A stretch of 64,000 nt of DNA from Pardosa pseudoannulata. Taxonomy: Eukaryota > Arthropoda > Arachnida > Araneae > Lycosidae. The number at the start of each line of letters is the position of its first letter. Positions within the stretch are counted from its first letter, which is position 1. The DNA is taken from contig CM063499.1 of NCBI GenBank assembly GCA_032207245.1, forward strand, positions 77,393,379-77,457,378, in the 5' to 3' direction. The position numbers and the translations under genes were made by a program. Below the pieces are notes generated by a model, which was not told the DNA's origin, searched no databases, and saw nothing but the letters and a program-made list of their open reading frames with translations. Below, piece after piece: positions 23,201 to 28,875 of this stretch.

Positions 23201-24745
23201 GGTGCCCCGACTTTGTGCCTTTCTACCTGGAGATCTTAGGCTGGTTGAAGCCTTGATCGCATTACCCACTAGTTAAAAGATTGCTACTTTTACTGACTGA
23301 GCTAATATTAGAGAAATTGATTACTTGAATCTTAAGGTATCCTAGCCCATAGTTCCTTTTAAGCAGTGGCGTGCGGTCCATATGTGCAGGGTGTGCACTG
23401 CACACCCTAGCAAAATTATGAGAGACAATAAATTTCTGCACCTATGTCTACCTATCTTTATATGGTATATAATAAATATTATTTATAATATATTCAAATA
23501 TTATGTTGATTTGCTTGCTTGTATTTTCGAAGTGCGTGCGGTACTAGGTGCTGCACCACGTAGCGTGTTCAAAAGCAAACAAACATAAGAAATTTTTATG
23601 TGTACGCACTGCGCACTAATAGAAAATCACACTTTATATGTATGGGCTACTGGAGAAGCACAGCATACTATGGCACTGAGGCAAGTGCAGCTATTTTTCC
23701 TGCACTTGGCATTCAGAATCATCCGAAGGTACGGTTTATTGAGCGTTGTATTAGAGCGGGGACTTACGTGCTGAAGCGCTTTTGGTTTTTTAACTGATTA
23801 ACTGGCCATACGATTTTGCAGACGGTTAATGTTTAAATTTATATATTGTAAGATTTTGTTTTCATGGAAATATAAAAAAAGTATTTCATCAATATAAAGG
23901 GAAATGTTTTAGTGTGGTAAAGTAATTTCGGTGATGTATTATATTTATAGAAATAATTCGCTGAAAAACAATTTTGTTTTGTTAGACAAAAAAGAAATGA
24001 ATTCTAACAGAACAGTCCAAATTTTACCATTCATTGTGTTTTACAGACAATATATAAGTTATATCTGTAACACCATATCCCTGGTTTTGTTTTTAAAAAT
24101 TGGGAAGATATTTTTCACAGAATATATGATTTCCAAATGTTAAAAACAATCAATAAATATAATTTAATCCACTGACCGAAAGAAAAATAGTTCGTTCTAT
24201 TGCACCAGCGTGCAGTGAAATCCTCTGCACGTGGACTAGACTTTCGGTTTGTCGGCACCAAGAAGCATCTTGATGAGGCGCCGTGTAGTGCTACGTTTGC
24301 TGAAAATATAAGTTTTTAGTGGAAATATAAGCTTTTCATTATTTTATTTGTAATACGAATAGACGTATGGATTTTGTGTACAAATGAGTAATAATAAATG
24401 TTAAGGAAGTGTTTAATGTACATTTTTAAAGTTTTATTATTATTGTTGCTGTTGCACCTACTGCACGCCCCTGCTTTCAAGTTTCACATACCTGCAGCAA
24501 AGAGTTTTTTAAATTTTTATTTAAATATTTCAAGAATTTTGCATTTAAAAAATGTTTGGAAACACTTTATACAACTACATTTGATGTACATGTGGGGTTT
24601 AGATTTTTAACGTAATTTATTCTCTTCCTGATAGATATATGTTTGCTGTACACAAGTCATAACACCATCAGATGTCTTAAAGGATTTAGGTTCAGTAGTG
24701 AAGGAATTATTACAAGAGATATCCAGTGATGAAGAAGATGCTTAA
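377..24745 (+). CDS. SCFD2: SCFD2, Sec1 family domain-containing protein 2 (C-terminal part, 8 exons)
   Basis: Exons 377-495, 2438-2635, 5328-5418, 9043-9100, 11387-11489, 13689-13844, 15864-15993 and 24635-24745 join to 966 nt (321 residues plus TAA). Every intron has GT..AG ends, and the end phases 2,2,0,1,2,2,0 all match, so the reading frame is open throughout. The product is the C-terminal half of a Sec1/Munc18 (SM) protein. Blocks such as YNPLLKQLLDDIL, KTGFSLFMNVAKPQP and LVVLGGLTPSEIKF follow, in order, the corresponding blocks of vertebrate SCFD2 as I remember it (about 684 residues). SM proteins bind SNAREs in vesicle docking and fusion; the exact role of SCFD2 is poorly known. The N-terminal half must lie upstream of the window. 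The tail is acidic (SSDEEDA). The paralogues SCFD1, VPS33 and VPS45 fit the motifs less well. Confidence 0.93.
880..1891. mobile_element. Non-autonomous hAT element with transposase remnant
   Basis: The termini CAGGCATGCCCAA and (reverse) CAGAGATGCCCAA are inverted repeats. The 8-bp flanks are GTTTAGTT at 872-879 and TTTTAGTT at 1892-1899, a 7/8 target duplication as expected of hAT. The subterminal GGCCCA motifs also face each other. An internal + frame retains part of a transposase. It lies in an SCFD2 intron. Confidence 0.88.
1151..1411 (+). pseudogene. hAT transposase fragment (GTF2IRD2/ZBED-like type)
   Basis: The 86-residue frame carries the conserved blocks near the C-terminus of animal hAT transposases: PPNLQMELIELQ, then LKCLY, YYQKYI, and KFPNLRQLAMCIISAFRTTY where intact proteins have FGSTYVCE. 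The catalytic D residues and zinc finger are missing, and the frame stops in the dimerisation region. It is a fossil inside the hAT element. Confidence 0.8.
1911..2125 (-). repeat. tRNA-headed SINE, family 2
   Basis: Read on the minus strand it starts TGGTAGCTCAGTTAG (A box) and has GGTTATGAGTTT (B box). The family-specific body follows: GGCAACAGGGGCACATAATTT, CAAGTT and GGTCCCTGCTTCCAAATTAT. Related copies lie at 20470-20590, 43797-44010, 57253-57500 and 57689-57800. Confidence 0.75.
2438..2635 (+). CDS. SCFD2: SCFD2 exon b
   Basis: The exon lies between TTCTTAG and GTAAGT, and both ends are phase 2. The block YKGVLQLGLCVVKSLEH aligns by eye with the GLLQLGLATAQTLKH block of vertebrate SCFD2. 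The rest is helical and carries the CDS into the phase-2 junction with the next exon. Confidence 0.92.
2640..2930. other. Intron, nothing recognised
   Basis: AT-rich SCFD2 intron sequence after exon b. No repeat boundary or conserved frame is visible. Confidence 0.6.
2940..3305. repeat. Interspersed repeat shared with the Helitron-like copy at 26,150
   Basis: The stretch with TTATCACATAATAAATA, CCATCTCATTTAATCA, TTATTTAAATATCGTCTGCA and TAATAGATTA.GTACAT recurs almost in step at 26150-26430 and partly at 56130-56265. The 26-kb copy begins with a Helitron-type end, so this is probably an internally truncated copy of the same family. Confidence 0.6.
3306..3889. other. Intron, nothing recognised
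   Basis: AT-rich intron. Short frames here have no recognisable motif. Confidence 0.5.
3890..4824. mobile_element. Non-autonomous hAT-type element
   Basis: The ends are TAGAGATGTAAAATACCCGG and (reverse) TAGAGCTATGAGAAGTGGAAAA, with CCAGG further in. The flanking octamers are GTTTCTTG (3882-3889) and GTTTCTTT (4825-4832), 7/8 identical. Subterminal GGAATTTTG/CAAAATTCC motifs are inverted. The interior is AT-rich with a TA/GA microsatellite and no transposase. Confidence 0.75.
4391..4455. repeat. (TA)n(GA)n microsatellite
   Basis: About 25 TA units are followed directly by about 7 GA units, inside the hAT-type element. Confidence 0.95.
5328..5418 (+). CDS. SCFD2: SCFD2 exon c
   Basis: The acceptor is TTGTCAG and the donor GTAAGA. 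The first base completes the codon split from the previous exon, and the exon ends in phase 0 at a CAG codon. It encodes EEILIFLAFIYMLSG, equivalent to the EELLILLIYIYSVTG helix of human SCFD2. It is hydrophobic but probably a buried helix, not a membrane span. Confidence 0.92.
5419..6038. other. Intron, nothing recognised
   Basis: AT-rich intron between exon c and a Tigger/pogo insertion. No motif seen. Confidence 0.6.
6039..6914. mobile_element. Tigger/pogo-type DNA transposon, internally deleted
   Basis: The terminal inverted repeats CAGTGAAACTTCTCTGAGCG and (reverse) CAGTGAAACCTCTCTGAGCA continue into GGCCACCC/AGCCACCC. TA dinucleotides flank both ends (6037-6038, 6915-6916). This is the typical end of arthropod Tigger/pogo elements. 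At 876 bp it is far shorter than an autonomous copy. It keeps the start of a CENP-B-like HTH. Confidence 0.9.
6542..6640 (+). pseudogene. Tigger transposase N-terminus (CENP-B type HTH) remnant
   Basis: From the ATG near 6542 the frame reads MSKRAFLNLEQRIEVLLEYE then NGKSERKLVV. This is the first helix-turn-helix of pogo/CENP-B proteins (pattern L..EQRIE.L..YE.GKS.RKL). The frame then degenerates, and no DDE catalytic domain follows before the element ends. Confidence 0.75.
7021..7420. other. Intron, nothing recognised
   Basis: Poly-T and AT-rich sequence with no recognisable feature. Confidence 0.5.
7481..8325. mobile_element. Pogo-like MITE with TA target duplication
   Basis: The left end is CAGTAAAACCTGTTTAAGAAG. 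The right end, reversed, is AAAAACCCCACTTAAG, with TA on both sides (7479-7480 and 8326-8327). The insertion is supported by an empty-site copy at about 10735-10760, where the flanks (ATTCTGATATTACTGAGTTATTA in two parts) are continuous. It contains further TTAAGAAGTTTT motifs and a (TA)n tract. No transposase was seen. Confidence 0.75.
8175..8216. repeat. (TA)n microsatellite
   Basis: A long TATA run, preceded by AAATA units, inside the pogo-like MITE. Confidence 0.9.
8328..8570. repeat. Intronic duplicated block, copy A (right part)
   Basis: ATTACTGAGTTATTA, AAAGATT.TGAC, TTTTTATTGATTA and TAAGTTATG.TTG.AATAAAA recur in order at 10745-10990. The left part of copy A (about 7436-7480) is split from this part by the MITE at 7481-8325. 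Confidence 0.7.
8571..9042. other. Intron, nothing recognised
   Basis: AT-rich intron ending in the polypyrimidine tract of exon d. Confidence 0.6.
9043..9100 (+). CDS. SCFD2: SCFD2 exon d (58 nt)
   Basis: This short exon lies between a long T-tract ending in CTACAG and GTAAGA. It encodes ATLMETFFQEDHSELLSMF and leaves one base (phase 1). It is placed because both neighbouring phases require it and because SCFD2 has a comparable acidic-helical stretch here. Confidence 0.9.
9290..9990. repeat. GC-richer composite repeat with a tRNA-like head
   Basis: It is markedly richer in GC than its surroundings. A tRNA-like stretch at about 9325-9395 has GATGGCCTAGTGGTCAG and a B-box-like GTTTTGAGCCTGG. 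The remainder carries pyrimidine-rich segments and GTGTGGGCCAGGTACTTCTT. Overlapping frames on both strands look accidental. The family is not identified; SINE-like composite is an inference. Confidence 0.45.
10660..10995. repeat. Intronic duplicated block, copy B (empty site)
   Basis: It parallels 7436-7480 plus 8328-8570 (TCAATCATAACAT.GTCTTA, then TTACTGAGTTATTA and onward). It lacks the 845-bp MITE, so it preserves the pre-insertion arrangement. Confidence 0.7.
11031..11191 (-). repeat. tRNA-headed SINE (family 1)
   Basis: Reverse-strand copy. The B-box-like GAGTTCGAATCTCACA, the body CCATTCGGAATCAGCTTTAAG and the tail CCAAACCAA are recognisable. Moderately diverged. Confidence 0.88.
11387..11489 (+). 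CDS. SCFD2: SCFD2 exon e
   Basis: The acceptor is CTTGTAG and the donor GTATGC. It encodes VDGELEDDS followed by a helix with FFDVLRRLGTVRKGLK, which parallels the human LFTSLRDIAGARSLLK block. It ends in phase 2. Confidence 0.92.
11490..12746. other. Intron, nothing recognised
   Basis: Long AT-rich stretch with an (ATA)n tract near 11967-11985. No conserved frame or repeat end recognised. Confidence 0.6.
12747..13675. repeat. 463-bp direct tandem duplication (two copies)
   Basis: Copy 1 is about 12747-13209 and copy 2 about 13210-13675. They are nearly identical; differences include GGTCAACCTTTTGCAG versus GGTTTGTGGTTTTGCAG. Each copy holds a SINE-like segment whose reverse strand has a B-box-like AGGTTTGATCTCC. 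The second copy ends just before the acceptor of SCFD2 exon f. Confidence 0.9.
13689..13844 (+). CDS. SCFD2: SCFD2 exon f
   Basis: The acceptor is TTTTCAG and the donor GTAAGG. This is the best-conserved exon: YNPLLKQLLDDILDP and GGLRDYIKTGF match the human SCFD2 motifs YKPLLKQVVEEIFHP and SGLTDLLKTGF. It is in phase 2 at the 3' end (AG plus C gives Ser). The acceptor lies only 13 bp after a tandemly duplicated intronic block. Confidence 0.95.
13845..15060. other. Intron, nothing recognised
   Basis: AT-rich with many homopolymer A/T tracts. No coding or repeat signature identified. Confidence 0.6.
15235..15610. repeat. Imperfect 233-bp direct repeat
   Basis: CTTATCTTCTCATGGGA, GCAGTTTTGC.ATGATT, CCAGAAATGT.CAC and CCACATGTAAATTT occur twice in the same order, offset by about 233 bp (15257 and 15490). 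Divergence suggests an older duplication than the one at 12.7-13.7 kb. Confidence 0.65.
15864..15993 (+). CDS. SCFD2: SCFD2 exon g
   Basis: The acceptor is TATACAG and the donor GTAATA (weaker than the others). It encodes LFMNVAKPQPRDNQDLF and then LVVLGGLTPSEIKFIRD, the hydrophobic strand plus GG motif typical of the last SM-fold domain. It ends in phase 0. Confidence 0.95.
15994..16467. other. Start of the 8.6-kb last intron, nothing recognised
   Basis: AT-rich intron up to a TIR element. Confidence 0.6.
16935..17501 (-). mobile_element. LTR copy 1 of a non-autonomous LTR retrotransposon array
   Basis: The element has TG..CA ends (TGTAAAAACGCC to TAGTATTACA) and is GC-rich in the centre, unlike its surroundings. 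Two further copies follow at spacings of about 963 and 960 bp. The minus orientation is inferred from the purine tract AGAAGGGGCG, which on that strand directly precedes TGTAATAC, and from an AATAAA in the distal part. The frames seen in it are not conserved as protein. Confidence 0.75.
17502..17897 (-). mobile_element. Internal region 1 of the LTR array
   Basis: This 396-bp segment between LTRs has no recognisable gag or pol. It starts (plus strand) with CGCCCCTTCT, the complement of a polypurine tract, and is A-rich with CACACG before the next LTR. Too short for an autonomous element, so TRIM/LARD-like. Confidence 0.65.
17898..18460 (-). mobile_element. LTR copy 2
   Basis: 563 bp, nearly identical to copy 1. 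The terminal TG dinucleotide is CG here. Differences are mostly length changes in C and A runs. Confidence 0.75.
18461..18857 (-). mobile_element. Internal region 2 of the LTR array
   Basis: 397 bp, nearly identical to internal region 1, with scattered base and A-run differences. No coding signature. Confidence 0.65.
18858..19420 (-). mobile_element. LTR copy 3
   Basis: 563 bp. It ends exactly at TAGTATTACA, and the host TIR element resumes at 19421. The exact stop at an LTR boundary is what supports an LTR reading over a simple tandem repeat. Confidence 0.75.
19837..20082. mobile_element. Short MITE of the same TIR family
   Basis: It begins CAGGGTTCCCACAGTCCTTA and ends GAGTGGGAACCCAG, with internal CTTAAGAACTTCTTAATTTT motifs shared with 16468-16934. 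About 246 bp, an internal-deletion derivative. No clear target duplication was found. Confidence 0.75.
20083..20469. other. Last intron, unclassified
   Basis: Slightly GC-richer sequence with ACCCCAG and CTGGGGTGTAGCCAG-like motifs. It may be an unidentified repeat; no boundary could be set. Confidence 0.35.
20470..20590 (-). repeat. SINE family 2, tail fragment
   Basis: GAAACAGGGACCAAACAGAAGACTTCCA, then GTGAACTTGAAG and CAACCACAA, match the distal part of the 1911-2125 copy. The tRNA-like head is missing. Confidence 0.65.
20650..22700. other. Last intron, AT-rich, nothing recognised
   Basis: Very AT-rich stretch with long T and A runs. A short GC-richer patch near 22360-22420 has no recognised identity. 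Confidence 0.6.
22730..22985. repeat. Interspersed repeat shared with 27,540-27,715
   Basis: GGCACCACAATGACTCTTACTACTCC, then TTTAATTAAAAATAAAACAAA and AATTATTAAAAT, recur in order after 27545. Probably an AT-rich transposon end; family unknown. Confidence 0.55.
23364..24473. mobile_element. hAT element (GGCGTGCGGT ends), copy 1
   Basis: It begins CAGTGGCGTGCGGT and ends (reverse) CAGGGGCGTGCAGT. The flanking octamers are CTTTTAAG (23356-23363) and CTTTCAAG (24474-24481), 7/8 identical. The subterminal GCAGGGTGTGCA is shared with the copy at 49247-50444, which is in the opposite orientation. No transposase was recognised. It sits about 160 bp upstream of the SCFD2 terminal exon. Confidence 0.9.
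24635..24745 (+). CDS. SCFD2: SCFD2 terminal exon
   Basis: The acceptor is TGATAG and the stop TAA is at 24743-24745. It encodes a strand (IYVCCTQVI), then TPSDVLKDLGSVVKELLQ and an acidic end, ISSDEEDA. The strand and helix match the end of the SM fold. The acidic tail replaces the ELLFATDRLHPDLGF-type end I recall for the human protein. It sits only about 160 bp after a hAT insertion. Confidence 0.93.
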   Translation: MYVCCTQVITPSDVLKDLGSVVKELLQEISSDEEDA

Positions 24746-24853
24746 AATACATTCCATTTCTAAAGTATTTAAAAATACTTGGTGATATCTATTTTTATGT
24801 AAATTACTATAAAAAGTATTTTAATATATTATGTTGATTTATGGTCGGTCTTT

Positions 24854-24859
24854 AATAAA
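24854..24859 (+). terminator. Poly(A) signal of SCFD2
   Basis: AATAAA lies 109 bp after the SCFD2 stop codon and is followed by T/GT-rich sequence. It is the most likely cleavage signal for the transcript. Confidence 0.7.
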
Positions 24860-25195
24860 AAATATTTGTTGTTTTATGGACTGACAGATGTTTTGCTTTT
24901 ATAAGAAGACATGTATTTGTGTTGGAGTGTAAAAAAGTTAATAGTTTTGCTATTCGACTTAACTATTTTGAATGCACTGAATATACTGTTGCGTAAAAAA
25001 TGACAAAACGGTTAAATTTGTTGATGAAGACAACTATTCACAGTCTAAAGGGACAATTTGAGAAGGTTTTCTCGGTCATTTATAGGTTTAATTCAATATA
25101 AGCATGCATTTATATCTTTATTTTCACTCATAGAACATAATGTATATAATATAGAAAAAATAGACACTGGTAGTCAAAATTTTCTTTACTTTTAA

Positions 25196-25725
25196 CCCTT
25201 TAAAGGTCACCTATATAAGCTCTTTGAAATGAAATTAGTTTATAAATATTACGTATGAACCTTATAAATGCAAAATGTATTAAATTTTTCTTTACAAGCC
25301 TTAGGTTTGCATTAGAGAATACCATAGGAGGGATTGAGGGGGGTTCACTGACAAACCCACCCCCTTATAGAACATGAACATAATACTTTTTAAAATTTTA
25401 ATTAAATTGGAAGAACAATAAATAAGTGTTCTTAAAAAGTATAATAAATAACTAGTTTAATGATTTATAAGTGTTGTTTGAATAGATATTTTTGTTTGGG
25501 GTCATACGAGAAAAAAAAATCGAATTACTAACTTTCCAGGTACATCAAGTTTAAATACATATATTTCAAAAGAAAAAAATAAATTAAGTGTAGTACTATC
25601 ACTTATTGTAATTTTTAAATGTCAAAAACATAAAAAACCGAAAAACCATTCATATTTCTAAAAAAAAATAGAGAAAAAAATGTTTAACAGGAGGTTTCCC
25701 TGAGAAACCATTGTCCACTAAAGGG
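25196..25725. mobile_element. piggyBac-type MITE flanked by TTAA
   Basis: The ends CCCTTTAAAGGTC and (reverse) CCCTTTAGTGGAC lie directly inside TTAA duplications (25192-25195, 25726-25729). 530 bp without a recognisable transposase. TTAA targets and CCC-starting TIRs are characteristic of piggyBac. Confidence 0.75.
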
Positions 25726-25988
25726 TTAAAAAACATAATCCCCGCCTTCAAGTGTCATGATGGTTGTAGCAATGCCAGAGCCATAAGTTTTGTTGTTCAG
25801 GACAAAATTGTAAAAATGCTGTCCCCTCCTTCCTCCACAATAAAAACTAATATTAAAATATATAAATTTTTGTTGATAGATACAATTCTATAAAATTGGA
25901 ATAGTTCTTTTAAGCAAAAGTATTAACAAAAAACATATATTTATTAAAAACTATAAATAAACTAAAGAGCAAAATGAAAGCAATCAAA

Positions 25989-26430
25989 TCTATATATATA
26001 AAAATGAATTTGTGTGTCTGTCTGTACTCGATAGACTCAAAAACCATACATCCAATCGCCGGGAAAATTTGAGAAATTATTAGGCATATTCCTAGGAAGG
26101 TTTTTGAAGAAAAAAAATTTAAATCCGAGTTCCCCTTCCCCCCCTTTTCGAGCATTTTATGTCATTATTTTCCTTGGTTAACAGCATGCAATTAAAAGTA
26201 TCAATTTATCACATCGTAAATAGGTTGAAATAACATTTTTTTTATCATTATGACGTCATTCCTTAACCATCTCATTTAATCAATTCTTACTTCAAATTAT
26301 TTAAATATCGTCTGCACAATTTTCATCCATTTTATCTTTGAATTTAGATATGTGATTAATTTTCTTTTATATTTGACTTGCATAATAGATTATGTACATC
26401 TGCCGTAATTTTAAATTTAATCATCGGTTA
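25989..26430 (+). mobile_element. Helitron-like element, 5' end
   Basis: The sequence after A at 25988 is TCTATATATATAAAAATGAA and then TTTGTGTGTCTGTCTGTA, a typical arthropod Helitron 5' terminus inserted between A and T. The downstream interior (CATCTCATTTAATCA, AAATATCGTCTGCA) is shared with 2940-3305. I did not find a CTRR end with hairpin, so the right boundary is approximate. Confidence 0.65.
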
Positions 26431-26545
26431 TATTTTTTACTTTTAAAGTCTAATTTACAGGTAGTCTAAATTACGGAAGGAACGAAGAGGGATGAGTGAA
26501 AAAAGAACATGTGCAAGGATTATATAAAATCTTATATGCCATTAA

Positions 26546-26808
26546 CACTAGATTGCCCGAGATTTCTTGTATACCTCAAAATGACTGCATTGTGAAAAAA
26601 TAACAAATATGTAAAGAAATTTGTTTAAAATTAATTTTTAATATTATATAATAAAGGAGGGCGGAAGTAACTACAATTATTCATAAACCCATTTATATGT
26701 TATAGAAAAAGTCACCAAATTCTAAGAAATTGTGTCATTATATTTCATAATTGTTTTTCTAATTGAAATTAAAAAACAGTCGAAATGACTGCCTTGGGCA
26801 ATCTAGTG
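26546..26808. mobile_element. piggyBac-type MITE (CACTAGATTGCCC ends)
   Basis: Perfect 13-bp inverted repeats, CACTAGATTGCCC and its reverse complement, with perfect TTAA on each side (26542-26545, 26809-26812). Subterminal AAATGACTGC motifs are present at both ends. 263 bp, no coding capacity. Confidence 0.92.
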
Positions 26809-27009
26809 TTAAGAAAGTTCTTAACTCTGATTGCACATTTCTGAATTCCTATTTCTAGCCAAAGATAACAGATTCATATACAAAATTCATGATATTTAAA
26901 TAATGTTTCTCGACAATTTTTTATAACCAAATGAAAATACTATAGAGCACTGATTATCTGGACTTACTTGGAGGGAAACTGATTACACTAACAAAAAATC
27001 CGGATGACT

Positions 27010-27545
27010 GAACGATAAAGAATCGATCTTTAAAATTCCAATTCTTATAAAAAAATCGATTCTTAAAATAAAATCTTATCCTCTGAAAAAGAATCGATTC
27101 TTAACACATTGTATGCTGGACACGTACTAGTACGTTTTCTGACGATTAATACTTGAGCGCGGGATACGTACTGGTACGTTTTCTGACGATTGATATTTTG
27201 AGCGGGGGTCACGTACTTGTACGGGTTAGTGGAACAACATGGTTTGTTTGTGGGTACAAAAATAACGGTATATACAGGTAAACGAAGCCCAATGTTCTTG
27301 TCTACTACATAGATTCTGGAAAAATTGAGACCAATAAAAACTAGTTTTCACATCAGTCAAAAAGGAATCGATTATTCAAATAAAATCGATTCTACGATCA
27401 AAGATATTCTTCCAAAAAAAAAAATCCTAATTAATTCAAAAAAATCGATTCTTTCAAAAAAGAAGCGATTATACCAAAAAACAAGTGTACGAAAAAATAA
27501 TCGATTATTGGAAAAATCGATTCTCAAAAAATCTAATCTTACAAG
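27010..27545. repeat. Irregular array of ATCGATT palindromes
   Basis: AATCGATT or GAATCGATTC palindromes recur at roughly 27019, 27053, 27090, 27366, 27384, 27441, 27500 and 27516, separated by A-rich spacers. The array is interrupted by the segment at 27111-27310. No TE family is recognised. Confidence 0.6.
27111..27240. repeat. Short tandem units with CGTACTAGTACG, probable piggyBac-like end
   Basis: After TTAACACATTG come two and a half units of about 50 bp: CGTACTAGTACGTTTTCTGACG, then CGTACTGGTACGTTTTCTGACG, then CGTACTTGTACGGG, each preceded by GAGCG. TTAA plus subterminal GTAC palindromes suggests a piggyBac-like terminus; no matching right end was found. Confidence 0.5.
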
Positions 27546-27715
27546 GCCACCACAATGACTCTTGCTACTCCTCTCTCAAGACTTAAATTTATGTTTTAAT
27601 TTTGTGATTTTCTCTGCAGTTTAATTTAATTTTACTTTTTAGTGTACTTTATCTTAAATTTAAACAAAAAATAAAACCAAAGAAAATTATTAAAATCTTA
27701 TAAAATGAATGTTTT
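27545..27715. repeat. Interspersed repeat shared with 22,730-22,985
   Basis: CCACAATGACTCTTGCTACTCC and the following A/T-rich pattern match the intronic copy. It abuts the mariner remnant. Confidence 0.55.
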
Positions 27716-27750
27716 ATATCCGTAAAATTATTTTTTCGTTTATTAAATTT

Positions 27751-28480
27751 AGTGAATCGAACTGAATTAAAAACCCTTGGTTATGTCAAGAAACTTGATT
27801 TATGGATCCCTCACCAGCTAAAGAAAATCCATTTGACGCAACGGATTAGCATCTGTGATTCGCTTCTGAAACGCAATGAAAAGGATCCAATTCTGAAAAA
27901 CCTAGCTACTAGCGACGAAAAGTGGATAGTTTATAAAAATGTTACTCGCAAGAGATCGTGGGTGAAGCAAGATCAATCAGCCCAAACAACATCAAAAGCA
28001 GAGACTCACTCAAGATTATGCTGTCAGTCTGGTACTGGTGGGATTACAAAGAAATTTTGTATTTTGAACTCATGCCACAAAAACAAATGATCAATTCAAA
28101 TGTGTATGATGAACAACTCGACAAACTGAACGATGCAATTGAAAAAAAGCGGCCGGTATTGTCAAATCGGAAGGGTGTTGTTTTCCATCATGATAACGCA
28201 AGGTCATACACATCTTTGGTCAAAATTATTGGAACTGGGTTGGGATGTTTTGTCCCACCCACCATATAGCCCTGATCTTGCGCCTTCGGATTACCATTTG
28301 TTTCGTTCCATGCAAAACTCTTTAAATGGTAAAATTTTTAATAACGCGGATGATGTCAGATCACACCTAATTCAGTTTTTTAATAGCAAAGACCAGACAT
28401 TTTACGAACGGGTAATTTTTACACTGTCAGAACGATGGGAAAAGGTCATCGACAAGAATGGGCAATATCTAATTGAATAA
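27751..28480 (+). pseudogene. Mariner transposase, 5'-truncated and frameshifted
   Basis: Three overlapping + frames (27752-28090, 27958-28269, 28133-28480) together read as the catalytic half of a mariner transposase (DD34D). Motifs seen: TSDEKWIVY (first D), VVFHHDNARSYTS (second D) and PPYSPDLAPSDYHLF (third D), then FYERVIFTLSERWEKVI near the C-terminus. At least two frameshifts separate them, and the N-terminal paired-like DNA-binding domain is absent, so it is inactive. Confidence 0.9.
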
Positions 28481-28875
28481 AGTTATATTTTTTAACGAAA
28501 ATTCTGAATTTTCCTTCTTATTTGAAATCGCCAATGACTTGGTTGCCATCCCAATAGCAGGCGATAAAGAAATATCATCTTTTGAAAAAAAGAAGCATAC
28601 AAATTAAATCTTTCGGTGCCACATTTATGTGAATATTTTTCAACAATGGACACAATTAAATGAACAATCAAATCTTGACATAACGATAGTAATCTCCAAG
28701 CCGTATACGCCTGACTTTGAAAAACTAGTGAATATACAAAGCCAAAAATCGTATTAAATGTAACTGCTTTGAATTTGTTGTCTTTTCTAGTGCAGGATAT
28801 TATTGGAAAGGATATTGAAATTTGTTATATAACTAAATTTAATACTTAAAAATAATATTTAATATATATATATAT

